Assembly: GCA_937898675.1 (NCBI GenBank)
Contig: CALEJB010000054.1
Location: 1-46,674, forward strand
Reading direction: 5' to 3'
Origin: an uncultured Prevotellaceae bacterium
GTDB taxonomy: Bacteria; Bacteroidota; Bacteroidia; Bacteroidales; Muribaculaceae
Length of the DNA: 46,674 nucleotides
Positions 1 to 7,562 of this stretch are shown here, piece after piece (position 1 is the first letter of the stretch; each line of letters starts with the position of its first letter). The translations under genes were made by a program, and so were the position numbers. The notes beneath the pieces were generated by a model. The model was not told where the DNA came from. It saw only the letters and a list, made by a program, of their open reading frames with translations, and searched no databases.

Positions 1-212
1 ATTATGCCGTCTTGAGGGCACGGTCTCCCCGACAGGTGATAACGCCTGGTGATGGCGGTGCTGGACGACTCTTCGCCGCCCAGTCCATACCATCGGGTTA
101 TATGTTGTCTTTGCCCCTCATGCCGCCAGCCTGTTCATTGTAGCCAGCAGTCCTCTCGGGGGCATGTGTTTCTCTTACATATAAGGGTTTGACGCAATCT
201 GAAGCGGCAGTT
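1..212. other. left edge, no gene recognised
   Basis: I see no reading frame with coding character here. The integrase ends at 213 and is transcribed toward this edge, so the rest of the presumed integrative element would lie outside the window. A short minus-strand frame at 98-301 overlaps the integrase end in another frame and is best read as a shadow. Confidence 0.4.
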
Positions 213-1508
213 TTAGGCCAATGTTTTGATAAGCTCATAGGCTTGCTTGAGCTGGTCCGCGTCGAATTTTTCAAGCATCTCGATGATGTTATATTTCGCA
301 TCTACACCATTCCACTTGTCGAGTTCTATACGCCGTGTGTCGCTGGCGATTTCAATGTAGGGCTTCATGCTCTCGTAGTCCTTGTGGCCGGTGCAAGACA
401 TAACAACGGGGGCTGGGATACCAAAGGCCAGAGAGCAACAAACGAACGTTCTGCGAGCATCATGGCAGCTGATAATATCATAGAACTTATTGACATCATC
501 ATGCCGCTGAGTGCCGATGAAATATGTGTTGACGACTTCTCTGTCCAGGCCGGCATCTTTGGCTGCGAGTTTGATATAGTCATTCAGCTTTTGCGCCGAA
601 GGGACAGGGAACAAACTGCTATCCTCGGACTCGTAGTCAGCATATTTGTCGATAATCTCTTGCGCGTAGTCAATAATGGGTATCGTGATGTGGTCAGATG
701 TCTTCTTGGTGTACAGATCAATACCCTTACTGGTGACGTGGGCTTTCTTGAGCTGAGCCAAATCCGAGTAACGCAACGAAGTGAAACACATGAAACAGAA
801 CATATCACGGGCGCGTTCGAGGTACTTATGGTTGGGTGCGAATTGATGTTTGTAGAACTGCTTGAGTTCCTTAAACGTAAGGTAGGTGACATTCTTCTTC
901 GTGACGGTCAAGTGCAGTTTGTAGTCAACAGCACTGTCCTGGACAGGATAGCCGTTGGCTTTCATCCATCTTAAGAATGACCTCAAGACCTTGAATTGCT
1001 TGGTGATGGTGCGGTTGCGGTAGTTGTTCCTGACGTACCACTCCTTCAACTCAATCATTTTTGCCTTGTCGAGGGTGTCAAGAGAGACATTGGAATCACA
1101 GCCCATCAACTGTTTCCAGATTTGCTCATACTTGTAGTGAACGACACTGGTCCAGTCACGCTCTTTCGCACCCTCGGTGAGAAACTCGTCAAAGATTTCC
1201 TTCAATGATTTATCAATGACGCTCTCCTGGGTGTCTTGGAACGGAGACACTGATCCTATCTTCTCGTTCACAAGATCGCGCATGTCCTCTGATGTCGGCA
1301 TTACTCCGGCAAGTGCATATTCAGAGAAGGCCTCCTCAATGGCACCCAAGATTGCATCTATTCTTTCGTTGATAAGACGAGAAGGGTTCCTCTCACGTCC
1401 GATGATGTGAGTCGATCCGCGCACCGGTCTCTGTGTCTCAGCGTTCCATTTCAACGGGTCAGCATGAAGCCCGGTCGGAAAAGCCACCTCGCAGTCTTCT
1501 TGTTCCAT
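213..1508 (-). CDS. tyrosine recombinase / integrase, N-terminus frameshifted
   Basis: Site-specific tyrosine recombinase of the Bacteroidota mobile-element type. It cuts and rejoins DNA through a phosphotyrosine intermediate, normally to integrate or excise an element. The ORF has an Arm-type DNA-binding segment (FPTG and DPLKWN near residues 10-21), a SAM-like core-binding domain (about 100-195) and a complete catalytic domain: R246 in SLRYSDL, K268/K269, the HDAR box H349-R352, H375 in TGHKDY and Y384 in MKPYIEI. The ATG at 1508 leaves the Arm domain without its first strand. That strand is encoded just upstream in another frame (MKKINYN... from 1576, see the next entry), so the intact gene would run 213-1576 and encode about 454 residues. 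One base is missing near 1494-1499, or the read contains an error. Translation from 1508 could still yield a nearly complete catalytic protein. The neighbouring tmRNA-like sequence suggests an element edge. Confidence 0.85.
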   Translation of the reverse strand: MEQEDCEVAFPTGLHADPLKWNAETQRPVRGSTHIIGRERNPSRLINERIDAILGAIEEAFSEYALAGVMPTSEDMRDLVNEKIGSVSPFQDTQESVIDKSLKEIFDEFLTEGAKERDWTSVVHYKYEQIWKQLMGCDSNVSLDTLDKAKMIELKEWYVRNNYRNRTITKQFKVLRSFLRWMKANGYPVQDSAVDYKLHLTVTKKNVTYLTFKELKQFYKHQFAPNHKYLERARDMFCFMCFTSLRYSDLAQLKKAHVTSKGIDLYTKKTSDHITIPIIDYAQEIIDKYADYESEDSSLFPVPSAQKLNDYIKLAAKDAGLDREVVNTYFIGTQRHDDVNKFYDIISCHDARRTFVCCSLAFGIPAPVVMSCTGHKDYESMKPYIEIASDTRRIELDKWNGVDAKYNIIEMLEKFDADQLKQAYELIKTLA

Positions 1509-1576
1509 CGCACTCTCACAATCACCTGATTGCGATGATTCACAAACGTTCTACAGTTATAGTTGATTTTCTTCAT
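1451..1576 (-). pseudogene. displaced N-terminus of the integrase (other frame)
   Basis: Reading leftward from the ATG at 1576 gives MKKINYNCRT followed by VIVRVRWNKK, the usual opening strand of an Arm-type DNA-binding domain. After WNKK the frame leaves the family pattern and stops at 1451. The frame beginning at 1508 continues it correctly with CEVAFPTG. An in-frame TAG lies two codons upstream of 1576, so this is a natural gene start. Restoring one base near 1494-1499 fuses the two frames. I see no classic slippery heptamer, so a real one-base deletion or a sequencing error is likelier than programmed frameshifting. Confidence 0.75.
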
Positions 1577-1886
1577 ATTCTAGCACAAAATCGTTTATAC
1601 ATGGGCAAAATTACAATTATCATACCACCCCCGCAACGACATCCAGAGTTATGGGGCGACATGATGTGTTATGATACGACAAGATATCATTTGGAGGTGT
1701 TGCTCGCAGGGTGTTGGAGCCGCTGGCTCCACTTGATTATCAGCAGTTTTGCGGGGATACACCGTACCCCCCTTTTATAATATGACAGGGCACTTCAACA
1801 GTCATTACGAGACGGTGACCGTTCTCAAATCACTAAACCACAAGTTTTTAACGTGTCTCAACGACTCTTGAAATACTATTCGCTAA
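1577..1886. other. non-coding stretch upstream of the integrase
   Basis: No gene is seen. The stretch contains two perfect inverted repeats: TGGAGCC/GGCTCCA with a 3-nt loop at 1715-1731, and ACGGT-G-ACCGT at 1812-1822. Such palindromes between an integrase and its att site can be binding sites for recombinase or accessory factors, but here that is only an inference from position. Confidence 0.4.
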
Positions 1887-1901
1887 TCCCTCCAGCTCCA
1901 C
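1887..1901 (+). other. putative attachment-site remnant: tmRNA 3'-end-like sequence
   Basis: TCCCTCCAGCTCCAC at this position matches what I know of the 3' end of Bacteroidota tmRNA (ssrA), which ends ...CTCCCTCCAGCTCCACCA. No 5' half or tag-coding part precedes it. A terminator follows at once, and an integrase starts 311 nt to the left. This is the layout left when an element integrates into the 3' end of ssrA: the intact gene moves to the far end and a short 3' fragment plus the original terminator remains. A tRNA gene with a similar acceptor end is the alternative target. Confidence 0.5.
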
Positions 1902-1907
1902 GGTGAG

Positions 1908-1950
1908 AAACCGCAAGTCGCTATTCAGGCGGCCTGCGGTTTTTGTTTTT
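1908..1950 (+). terminator. orphan rho-independent terminator
   Basis: AAACCGCA (1908-1915) pairs with TGCGGTTT (1935-1942) and is followed by a T-rich tract. No plus-strand gene lies upstream inside the window, so it probably belonged to the RNA gene whose 3' fragment is at 1887-1901. Confidence 0.65.
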
Positions 1951-1964
1951 GTTGTGGATTGGGC

Positions 1965-3155
1965 TCACTTGAGGGCGGCTACGGCTTGGGCCAGCTGCTT
2001 CATGCCCTGCTCCAAGAGCGTGCGGGGAATGGCGACGTTGAGGCGCATGAAGCCGTTGCCGGCCTTGCCAAACATGGCGCCGTCGTTGAGGCCGATGCGG
2101 GCCTTGTTGACAAACAGGTCTATCAGCGCGTCGTGGCTGAGTCCCAGACCCGTGCAGTCAAGCCACACGAGGAACGACGCCTGCGGCTTGACGGGGGTCA
2201 CGCCGGGGATGTTGTCCCGGCAGTAGCCGGCCAGCCAGTCGATGTTGCCCTCGATGTACTCCAGGCACTCGGCAAGCCACGGGCCGCCATGGCGATAGGC
2301 GGCGCGAGTGGCGGTCATTGAGAGGAAGTTGGGCGAACTCTGCTCGTTAGTCTCGAGGACGGTGAAAAACGGCCTGCGCAGGTCAGGATTCTTGATGACG
2401 CACCATGAACTCACGATGCCCGCGATGTTGAACGTCTTGCTGGGGGCGCCCATGACGATGCCCACGGCGCGGGCGTCGTCGCTCACGGTGAGGAACGAAG
2501 TGTGCCTGCGGCCGCCGAGCACCAGGTCGCCGTGAATCTCGTCGCTGAAGACGACCACATTGTATTGCCGCGCCAATGCCGCCACGCGGCGCTGCACATC
2601 GGCAGGCCAGGCGATGCCTACGGGGTTGTGCGGGTTGCACAGCACCATCAGGCGCGGCTCTTCATGCTTGAAAATATGCTCCAGCCCCTCCAGGTCCATC
2701 TCGTAGAACCCGTCACCGGTGCGGCGCAGGGCGTTGTTGACCACCATGCGGTTGTTGCCCGTAATCAAGCGCCTGAAGGGATGGTAAACGGGCTCTTGGA
2801 TGACGACCTTTTCGCCCGGGCGCGTGAAGTGGCGCAACACCAGCCCAAAGCCGTTGACAATGCCGCCAATAAAGCAGGCCTCGTCGGTGGTGAACTCCAG
2901 CCCGTTGCGCTCGCGCTGCCAGTCGATGATAGACTGCCAGTAGCCGTCGAGCGGCACGCTGTAGCCATAGATGGGATGCCCCGTGACGCGGTCGGCCAGC
3001 GCCTGGGTGATTTCGGGGCATGCGGCAAAGCCCATGTCGGCCACCCACATGGGCAGCACGTCGTCGCGCCCGAACTCCTGCTGGCACAGGTCATACATCA
3101 CGCTGCCGGTTCCCCGGCGGTCAATCACTCGGTCAAAGTCATATTTCTTGCTCAT
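1965..3155 (-). CDS. PatB/MalY-type PLP-dependent C-S lyase / aminotransferase
   Basis: Fold-type I PLP enzyme of the MalY/PatB group (cystathionine beta-lyase-like), about 396 residues, the normal length. Members cleave the C-S bond of cystathionine or cysteine conjugates and some act as aminotransferases. Visible marks are the opening FDRVIDRRGTGSVMYD, the PMWVADMGF substrate segment (35-43), CNPHNPVG (173-180), SDEIHGD with the PLP-pairing Asp205, and SKTFNIAG with the Schiff-base Lys240. It is cytoplasmic, with no signal peptide. It appears monocistronic: a promoter lies 29 nt upstream of the start and the tRNA-Lys gene diverges beyond it. The exact substrate cannot be told from the sequence. 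Confidence 0.9.
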   Translation of the reverse strand: MSKKYDFDRVIDRRGTGSVMYDLCQQEFGRDDVLPMWVADMGFAACPEITQALADRVTGHPIYGYSVPLDGYWQSIIDWQRERNGLEFTTDEACFIGGIVNGFGLVLRHFTRPGEKVVIQEPVYHPFRRLITGNNRMVVNNALRRTGDGFYEMDLEGLEHIFKHEEPRLMVLCNPHNPVGIAWPADVQRRVAALARQYNVVVFSDEIHGDLVLGGRRHTSFLTVSDDARAVGIVMGAPSKTFNIAGIVSSWCVIKNPDLRRPFFTVLETNEQSSPNFLSMTATRAAYRHGGPWLAECLEYIEGNIDWLAGYCRDNIPGVTPVKPQASFLVWLDCTGLGLSHDALIDLFVNKARIGLNDGAMFGKAGNGFMRLNVAIPRTLLEQGMKQLAQAVAALK

Positions 3156-3183
3156 CGTCTCGTATGGATTAGTTTTGTTTTCA

Positions 3184-3215
3184 CAAAATTACAAATTACC
3201 CGCCAAACGCCCAAA
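3184..3215 (-). promoter_or_regulatory. promoter of the PatB-like gene
   Basis: On the minus strand TTTG (3212-3215), 20 nt, then TAATTTTG (3184-3191), a good fit to the Bacteroidota -33/-7 consensus. Confidence 0.6.
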
Positions 3216-3304
3216 CAAAACAGTCGCTGAATGGCCAAATCGCCTTGCCAATGGCAGCAATAAGAGAAAAAAGCACTTTTTTTCAAAAAAAAACGTCAAA
3301 ACAC

Positions 3305-3334
3305 TTGCCAGTATAAAAATTAGCAGTACCTTTG
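3305..3334 (+). promoter_or_regulatory. promoter of tRNA-Lys
   Basis: TTG (3305-3307), 19 nt, then TACCTTTG (3327-3334), about 20 nt before the tRNA 5' end. Confidence 0.7.
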
Positions 3335-3355
3335 CACCGCAATTGATAAGACGAT

Positions 3356-3431
3356 GACTCCCTAGCTCAGTTGGTAGAGCAATTGACTCTTAATCAATGG
3401 GTCGAGGGTTCGAGCCCCTCGGGGGTCACCA
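3356..3431 (+). tRNA. tRNA-Lys (anticodon CTT)
   Basis: A full cloverleaf can be folded: acceptor GACTCCC/GGGGGTC, D-arm GCTC...GAGC, anticodon stem ATTGA/TCAAT around the loop CTCTTAA (anticodon CTT), T-arm GAGGG-TTCGAGC-CCCTC, discriminator A and an encoded CCA. It reads Lys AAG codons. Nothing suggests an element has inserted at its 3' end. Confidence 0.95.
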
Positions 3432-3435
3432 CAAC

Positions 3436-3474
3436 AAAGCGCAACTGCTTGATTTACGAGCGGTTGCGCTTTTG
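3436..3474 (+). terminator. terminator after tRNA-Lys
   Basis: AAAGCGCAAC (3436-3445) pairs perfectly with GTTGCGCTTT (3463-3472), and a T-rich end follows. Confidence 0.75.
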
Positions 3475-3568
3475 CTTTACATCTCTGTTTCAGCCCAGCC
3501 AGCCACAATTTTGGCGTTTGCCTTCGCATAAGTTTATGGTGATTTCGCAGAGATTCATATTTATTTTG

Positions 3569-3576
3569 TATTTTTG
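3569..3576 (+). promoter_or_regulatory. -7 box of the secreted-protein gene at 3602
   Basis: TATTTTTG lies 25 nt before the ATG. The -33 element is weak (TTTC at 3543-3546). Confidence 0.45.
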
Positions 3577-3601
3577 CGGAAACTTCATTAGGCATAAAAA
3601 G

Positions 3602-4498
3602 ATGAAACACTTAAATTTCCGAAACATTTGTCTCACGTTGGCTTGCTGCCTGTTTTGTGGTTATGCCGCAACAGCTAACGGCACGCCAGCGCCATCTGCC
3701 CAAAAGACGGCTCACGCTAAAAAGGCATCCTCTACCGCCAATCGCTTTGCAAAAATTGACAAGCTGGCCGATTTCATGACCGAGAATCTGTGCGGCGTGT
3801 TCACGCCCGGCGAGATAGTCGAACGCTACGAGCAAGCATCGGCGGCCGTCAAGGCATATAGTTCCAGCAAATACAGGAACCGGGGCAGCGAGCAACGCGC
3901 GCTCAAGGACCTGAAAGCTTACGCCGAGCGGCTGAGCGAAGGCAGCACGATTGATATGGTCCAGTCCAGCGTAATCGATGCGGCCTGCTCACGCTACCTG
4001 ATGGCCAAAGAGTACAAAAAGCTCAGCCAGGACAACCCGCTTTACACCGAGGAGATGAATGACTGGTTTGCGCTGGAGAAAGAGTTGGACAATTATGGCG
4101 GCAGCCTGGCCTACATCATGAACTGGGGCGGCAGCCTGGCCCGCGTGATTAACGGCGGATTTGCCATGACCACTGCCGATGAACGGCAAAAGAGTTACAG
4201 CCAACTGCATCGCGGCGGAGCGTTTGCCGCGAGCCAGATCACGCTGGACGAGGCCTGCGCATCATTCCGCCTGGCGGTCGGCTCTCCGATTGAGCCCGAC
4301 GAGTACCTCATGGATGACCCTGGCTACACCGGCATGATAACAGAAATGCAGCAAAGCGGCGAACGGCTGCAGGAACTCTTTGACAAATGGCTGGCATCGC
4401 ATTGTGCGCTCTGTGAGTCGGAGGGCGTGCCCGAGTCGCACACCGCGGCATTTGTCCAGAGCCTTACCGACAACATCCTGAGGCTGACGGTGCAATAA
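3602..4498 (+). CDS. secreted protein of unknown function
   Basis: About 298 residues starting MKHLNFRN. The ATG at 3602 was chosen because it begins a clear signal peptide (hydrophobic CLTLACCLFCGYA) and follows the promoter by about 25 nt; the frame is open further upstream, but only through the tRNA gene. The mature part starts with an Ala/Lys/Thr-rich linker (about 27-48). It continues as a soluble, mostly helical, acidic domain with NYGGSLAYIMNWGGSLARVING near the middle. I do not recognise a family. It is probably periplasmic or exported. It sits alone between two tRNA genes, with no operon partners. Confidence 0.8.
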   Translation: MKHLNFRNICLTLACCLFCGYAATANGTPAPSAQKTAHAKKASSTANRFAKIDKLADFMTENLCGVFTPGEIVERYEQASAAVKAYSSSKYRNRGSEQRALKDLKAYAERLSEGSTIDMVQSSVIDAACSRYLMAKEYKKLSQDNPLYTEEMNDWFALEKELDNYGGSLAYIMNWGGSLARVINGGFAMTTADERQKSYSQLHRGGAFAASQITLDEACASFRLAVGSPIEPDEYLMDDPGYTGMITEMQQSGERLQELFDKWLASHCALCESEGVPESHTAAFVQSLTDNILRLTVQ

Positions 4499-4543
4499 CC
4501 GTGTTGCAAGAGCGACGCGCCCACATCACATAATAACACAATT

Positions 4544-4582
4544 CAAAGCGTCAAACGCACAGAGGTGTGCGTTAACGCTTTG
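4544..4582 (-). terminator. terminator after tRNA-Glu
   Basis: On the minus strand CAAAGCGT-x-AACGCAC pairs with GTGCGTTT-x-ACGCTTTG around a 6-nt loop, ending in a moderately T-rich sequence. It also lies 45 nt beyond the stop of the plus-strand gene at 4498 and may serve both. Confidence 0.65.
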
Positions 4583-4588
4583 TTGCGG

Positions 4589-4660
4589 TAGCCCATAGCA
4601 GAATCGAACTGCTCTTTCAAGAATGAAAATCTTGCGTCCTAGCCGATAGACGAATGGGCC
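4589..4660 (-). tRNA. tRNA-Glu (anticodon TTC)
   Basis: On the minus strand: acceptor GGCCCAT/ATGGGCT with a G-T first pair, anticodon stem CAAGA/TCTTG around TTTTCAT (anticodon TTC), T-arm AGCAG-TTCGATT-CTGCT, discriminator A. The next bases are CCG, so the CCA end is not encoded, unlike the Lys and Gln tRNAs in this window. Confidence 0.95.
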
Positions 4661-4690
4661 GAAATCGGTCACTTTTCGCAAAAGCGACTG

Positions 4691-4721
4691 CAAAATTAGA
4701 AAGTTTTTTTGAATTGGCAAA
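4691..4721 (-). promoter_or_regulatory. promoter of tRNA-Glu
   Basis: On the minus strand TTTG (4718-4721), 19 nt, TAATTTTG (4691-4698), about 30 nt before the tRNA. Confidence 0.65.
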
Positions 4722-4805
4722 ATTAAAGTCGCCGAAAAGGTGAAATTTCGCAGAAAAATTGCAAAAACGTCCCTGCGATTGGCGAATAATGAGTAAATTA
4801 GCGGC

Positions 4806-5534
4806 ATGTATGAGAAACTGAGAGGCATTGTGCTCAACACCATACGCTACAGCGACAAAAACAACATCGTGCGCGTCTATACCGACAAATGCGGGCTGAT
4901 GGCTTTTGCCGTGCCCCAAGGCAAGACCGCTGCGGCACGCATGCGCAACGCCATGCTCATGCCGCTGTCGCTGGTCGGCATGGAGGCCGCCACACGCCCC
5001 GGCAGGGACCTGGCCACCATGCGCGACCTGCACCGCAACTACCCCCTTGCCAGCATCTACAGCGACCCCGTCAAGAATGCCATTGCGCTGTTTATCAGCG
5101 AACTGCTCACCCATGTCATACAAGAACCCGAGCGCAACGAGGCAATGTTCAACTACATTGAGCAGTCGGTGCGGCTGCTTGAGGAATTGCCCGTGCCATG
5201 CGCCGCCAACTTCCACATCTGCTTCCTGTACCACCTGGGCAGCCATCTGGGCATCCAGCCCGACGTCGGGAACTGGCGCGAGGGCTACTGGTTTGACATG
5301 AGCGGCGGCACCTTTGTGAGCGACCCCGCGGCCGGTCACCACTATCTCAAGCCCGCCGAGGCGCGCGTCATCCACCTGCTGTCGCGCATGACCTATGACA
5401 ACATGGCGGCGTTCCGTTTCAGCCGCGTGGAGCGCAACTCTATGCTTGACATCATCATCACCTACTACCGCATGCACAACGCCGCCCTGGGCACGCTCAA
5501 GTCGCCCGACATCCTCAAGCAACTGTTCGTATAA
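4806..5534 (+). CDS. recO: DNA repair protein RecO
   Basis: RecO helps load RecA onto SSB-coated single-stranded DNA in the RecFOR pathway. At 242 residues the length is normal. The N-terminal OB-fold (about 1-80) opens MYEKLRGIVLNTIRYSDKN and has the typical GLMAFAVPQGK segment. The C-terminal helical domain has the ISELLTHVIQEPE segment. The CxxC zinc motif of E. coli-type enzymes is absent, as I would expect in Bacteroidota. The ATG at 4806 gives the canonical start. The gene appears to be monocistronic and convergent with the TPM operon. Confidence 0.92.
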   Translation: MYEKLRGIVLNTIRYSDKNNIVRVYTDKCGLMAFAVPQGKTAAARMRNAMLMPLSLVGMEAATRPGRDLATMRDLHRNYPLASIYSDPVKNAIALFISELLTHVIQEPERNEAMFNYIEQSVRLLEELPVPCAANFHICFLYHLGSHLGIQPDVGNWREGYWFDMSGGTFVSDPAAGHHYLKPAEARVIHLLSRMTYDNMAAFRFSRVERNSMLDIIITYYRMHNAALGTLKSPDILKQLFV

Positions 5535-5539
5535 AAAAC

Positions 5540-5570
5540 ACGCGAGTGCCCCGACGAAGGACGCTCGCGT
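5540..5570. terminator. bidirectional terminator between recO and the TPM operon
   Basis: ACGCGAG (5540-5546) pairs with CTCGCGT (5564-5570). On the minus strand it is followed by a run of Ts, so it best serves the TPM lipoprotein gene; on the plus strand it is followed by TATATAA. Confidence 0.65.
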
Positions 5571-5592
5571 TATATAATAATGTGTAAATGGC

Positions 5593-6171
5593 CTACTTGG
5601 CTGGTTCGTTGAACTTAGTCACCGCCAAGTCGCGCACGGCGCGCACTGCAGCCCAAACGCCACCCGCGTAGTCGTTCTCCTTGAAACAGGGTATCATCTG
5701 CTCGTTGACAATCTGGGTGCAGGCGTCATTGGATATCACGCTTTCCAGCCCTGTGCCAACTGCGATAAACGCCTCGCCTTTGCCTGCGGCGGTCTTGGGC
5801 TTGATGAGGATGATGACGCCGTTATTCCTCTTGGCATCGCCCACGCCCCACTTCTTGCCGATTCCGGTGGCCATCTGGCCAGGTTCAAAACCGCCCAAGT
5901 CGTTCATGGTAACGACACAGATTTGGTTACTGGTCGCCACGGCAATTGCCACCAGCGAGTCTTCGAGTTGCTGTACATCACCCAGGATGCCTGCAAAGTC
6001 GTTGACCAGCCTCTCGGGCTCAGGACAGTTGGGGACAACGCTATTCTGCTTTTCGGCCGTTTGCTCGGCTTTGACAGGTTGCTGCCGCGGCGCTGCGGCC
6101 TTCTTGCAGGAACCGCACAAGGCAATGAAAATCAACCCGATTGAAAAAATGACAAAAAATCTTTTTTTCAT
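5593..6171 (-). CDS. TPM-domain lipoprotein
   Basis: About 192 residues from the ATG at 6171, chosen because it begins the signal sequence MKKRFFVIFSIGLIFIALCGSC, whose LCGSC is a good lipobox; in-frame sequence upstream overlaps the Gly-rich end of the previous gene and looks non-native. The mature part is one TPM domain (TPM_phosphatase, as in YgcG and Psb32): the RLVNDFAGIL opening, the NQICVVTM strand, KKWGVGDAKRNNGVIILIKP and the QMIPCFKENDYAGGVWAAV end. TPM domains are periplasmic or lumenal and often membrane-linked; their exact activity here is unknown. It is the last gene of the lemA operon, 25 nt behind the longer TPM paralogue, from which it looks derived by duplication. Confidence 0.88.
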   Translation of the reverse strand: MKKRFFVIFSIGLIFIALCGSCKKAAAPRQQPVKAEQTAEKQNSVVPNCPEPERLVNDFAGILGDVQQLEDSLVAIAVATSNQICVVTMNDLGGFEPGQMATGIGKKWGVGDAKRNNGVIILIKPKTAAGKGEAFIAVGTGLESVISNDACTQIVNEQMIPCFKENDYAGGVWAAVRAVRDLAVTKFNEPAK

Positions 6172-6196
6172 AATTTTTCCAATTATTTGAGATGAC

Positions 6197-7087
6197 TTAC
6201 CAACTGCCGCCGCCACCGCCGCCGCCAAAGGAGCCGCCGCCAAAGCCGCCCCAGCTGCCGCCGCTCGATCCGCCGCTCCAACTGCTACCGCCGCTGCTGC
6301 CGCCCGTGAAGACGGAGCCGCCCCATGTGCCGGTGCCTGAACTGCTGCCCGACGACGGGCCTCCGGGACTTAATGCAGCCCAAAGAATAATGCCGAACAG
6401 CAAGATGAGGCATATCCAGCCAATGATGCCAACGTCATCGTCATCACCGCCAGTGCCATAATCCTCCTGGTTGTATTCGCCTGTCGCAAGTTCGTTCACA
6501 ACCTTTACAGCAGCCCACACGCCGCCGGCATAGTCGTTCTCCTTGAAATGAGGAATCATCTCCTGGTTGACAATGCGCGTGGCTGTGGCATCGGTGATGG
6601 CGCCTTCAAGACCATATCCTGGAGCGATGAACGCCTCGCCCCTGGCCTCGGGGGTCTTGGGCTTGATGAGGATGATGACACCGTTGTTGTTCTTCTTGCC
6701 GCCAACGCCCCATGACTGGCCAAGCTCGGCCGCAAACTGCGCCTTGTCGTAGTCGCCAAAGTCATCGACGGTGACCACACAAATCTGATTGCTGGTGTGC
6801 ATGGCGATGCGCCGCAGCGAGTCCTCCAACTCTTGCGTGTTGCCCAGGATGCCGGCAAAGTCGTTGACCAAACGGTCGGTACGGGGCTTCTTGAGCACAG
6901 CGTTGCCAGAGAGGCGGTCCAAGTCCTGAGACTGGCCATCCGACTCAACCGCCAGATGATTTGCAGGCGCCGCCTGAGTGGACTCAACAACCGGCTTGGA
7001 GTGCTTGCTTGATGACTCGGGTTCGTTGAGTTTCCCGATCACAATCAGCACGCCAATGACAATCAACCATAAAAATTTATTCGTCAT
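6197..7087 (-). CDS. TPM-domain membrane protein with Gly/Ser-rich tail (YgcG-like)
   Basis: About 296 residues. An N-terminal hydrophobic anchor (MTNKFLWLIVIGVLIVIGKL) leads into a TPM domain (RLVNDFAGILGNTQELED to MIPHFKENDYAGGVWAAVKVV), a second membrane segment (VGIIGWICLILLFGIILWAAL) and a tail almost wholly Gly/Ser/Trp, ending GGGGGGGSW. This matches the YgcG architecture, where such tails are common. The start at 7087 was chosen because the anchor begins there; it overlaps the preceding gene by 11 nt. The ATGs at 7105 and 7117 are possible alternatives with longer overlap. It lies in the lemA-TPM operon; its role is probably envelope maintenance, by family association only. Confidence 0.88.
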   Translation of the reverse strand: MTNKFLWLIVIGVLIVIGKLNEPESSSKHSKPVVESTQAAPANHLAVESDGQSQDLDRLSGNAVLKKPRTDRLVNDFAGILGNTQELEDSLRRIAMHTSNQICVVTVDDFGDYDKAQFAAELGQSWGVGGKKNNNGVIILIKPKTPEARGEAFIAPGYGLEGAITDATATRIVNQEMIPHFKENDYAGGVWAAVKVVNELATGEYNQEDYGTGGDDDDVGIIGWICLILLFGIILWAALSPGGPSSGSSSGTGTWGGSVFTGGSSGGSSWSGGSSGGSWGGFGGGSFGGGGGGGSW

Positions 7088-7544
7088 CCCTGCCATCTTC
7101 TTCATCGTCGTCTTCAAAGGTAACCTCGTTGCTCAACTCGTTCTCATCGTCGCGCTCGCCAGGGAAATAATGCGAAAGTTTCTCGCCCATGTGGGCAATG
7201 ATTTCGCACAGTCCGTCCACGGGTCGTCCAGCCTTGAGGTACTGGCCCAGCGTTGAGGCCTCCTCGTCCCAGAAACCATTTGGCACCGCCTCGTTGATGC
7301 CGCTATCGCCCAGGATGGCAAACTTGCGGTCCTTGTAGGCGACAAAAATCATCACGGCATTGCGGCGCTTGGTGGCGAACAGTTTCAACCTGTTGAAGGC
7401 CTTGATGGCGCGCTTCATCACCTTGCCGCGGCAGCGCGGCGTGACATGCACGCATATCTCGCCTGTGGTGTGACGCTCGGCCTCGGTGATGGCGTCGGCG
7501 ATGCGGCGCTGGCCTTCACTTGGGATAAAATCAGCAAGTGCCAT
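7077..7544 (-). CDS. TPM-domain protein, short, with acidic tail
   Basis: A 155-residue protein with no signal peptide or clear membrane segment. Residues 8-125 form a TPM domain of the Psb32/YgcG type: EGQRRIADAITEAERHTTGEI, the basic AIKAFNRLKLFATKRRNAVM, FVAYKDRKFAILGDSGI and the GEKLSHYFPG end. The last 20 or so residues are mostly Asp and Glu. It is probably cytoplasmic or membrane-associated through LemA. It follows lemA by 18 nt and overlaps the next TPM gene. LemA-TPM-TPM sets recur in Bacteroidota, but I know of no firmly established function. Confidence 0.88.
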   Translation of the reverse strand: MALADFIPSEGQRRIADAITEAERHTTGEICVHVTPRCRGKVMKRAIKAFNRLKLFATKRRNAVMIFVAYKDRKFAILGDSGINEAVPNGFWDEEASTLGQYLKAGRPVDGLCEIIAHMGEKLSHYFPGERDDENELSNEVTFEDDDEEDGRDDE

Positions 7545-7562
7545 TAATTATCCTGCTTTCTA

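Noticed and set aside
98..301. Short minus-strand frame at the left edge
   Set aside because: It overlaps the integrase 3' end in another frame and has no family features.
1433..1780. Plus-strand frame of 115 codons
   Set aside because: Antisense to the integrase N-terminus and then intergenic; composition is not protein-like.
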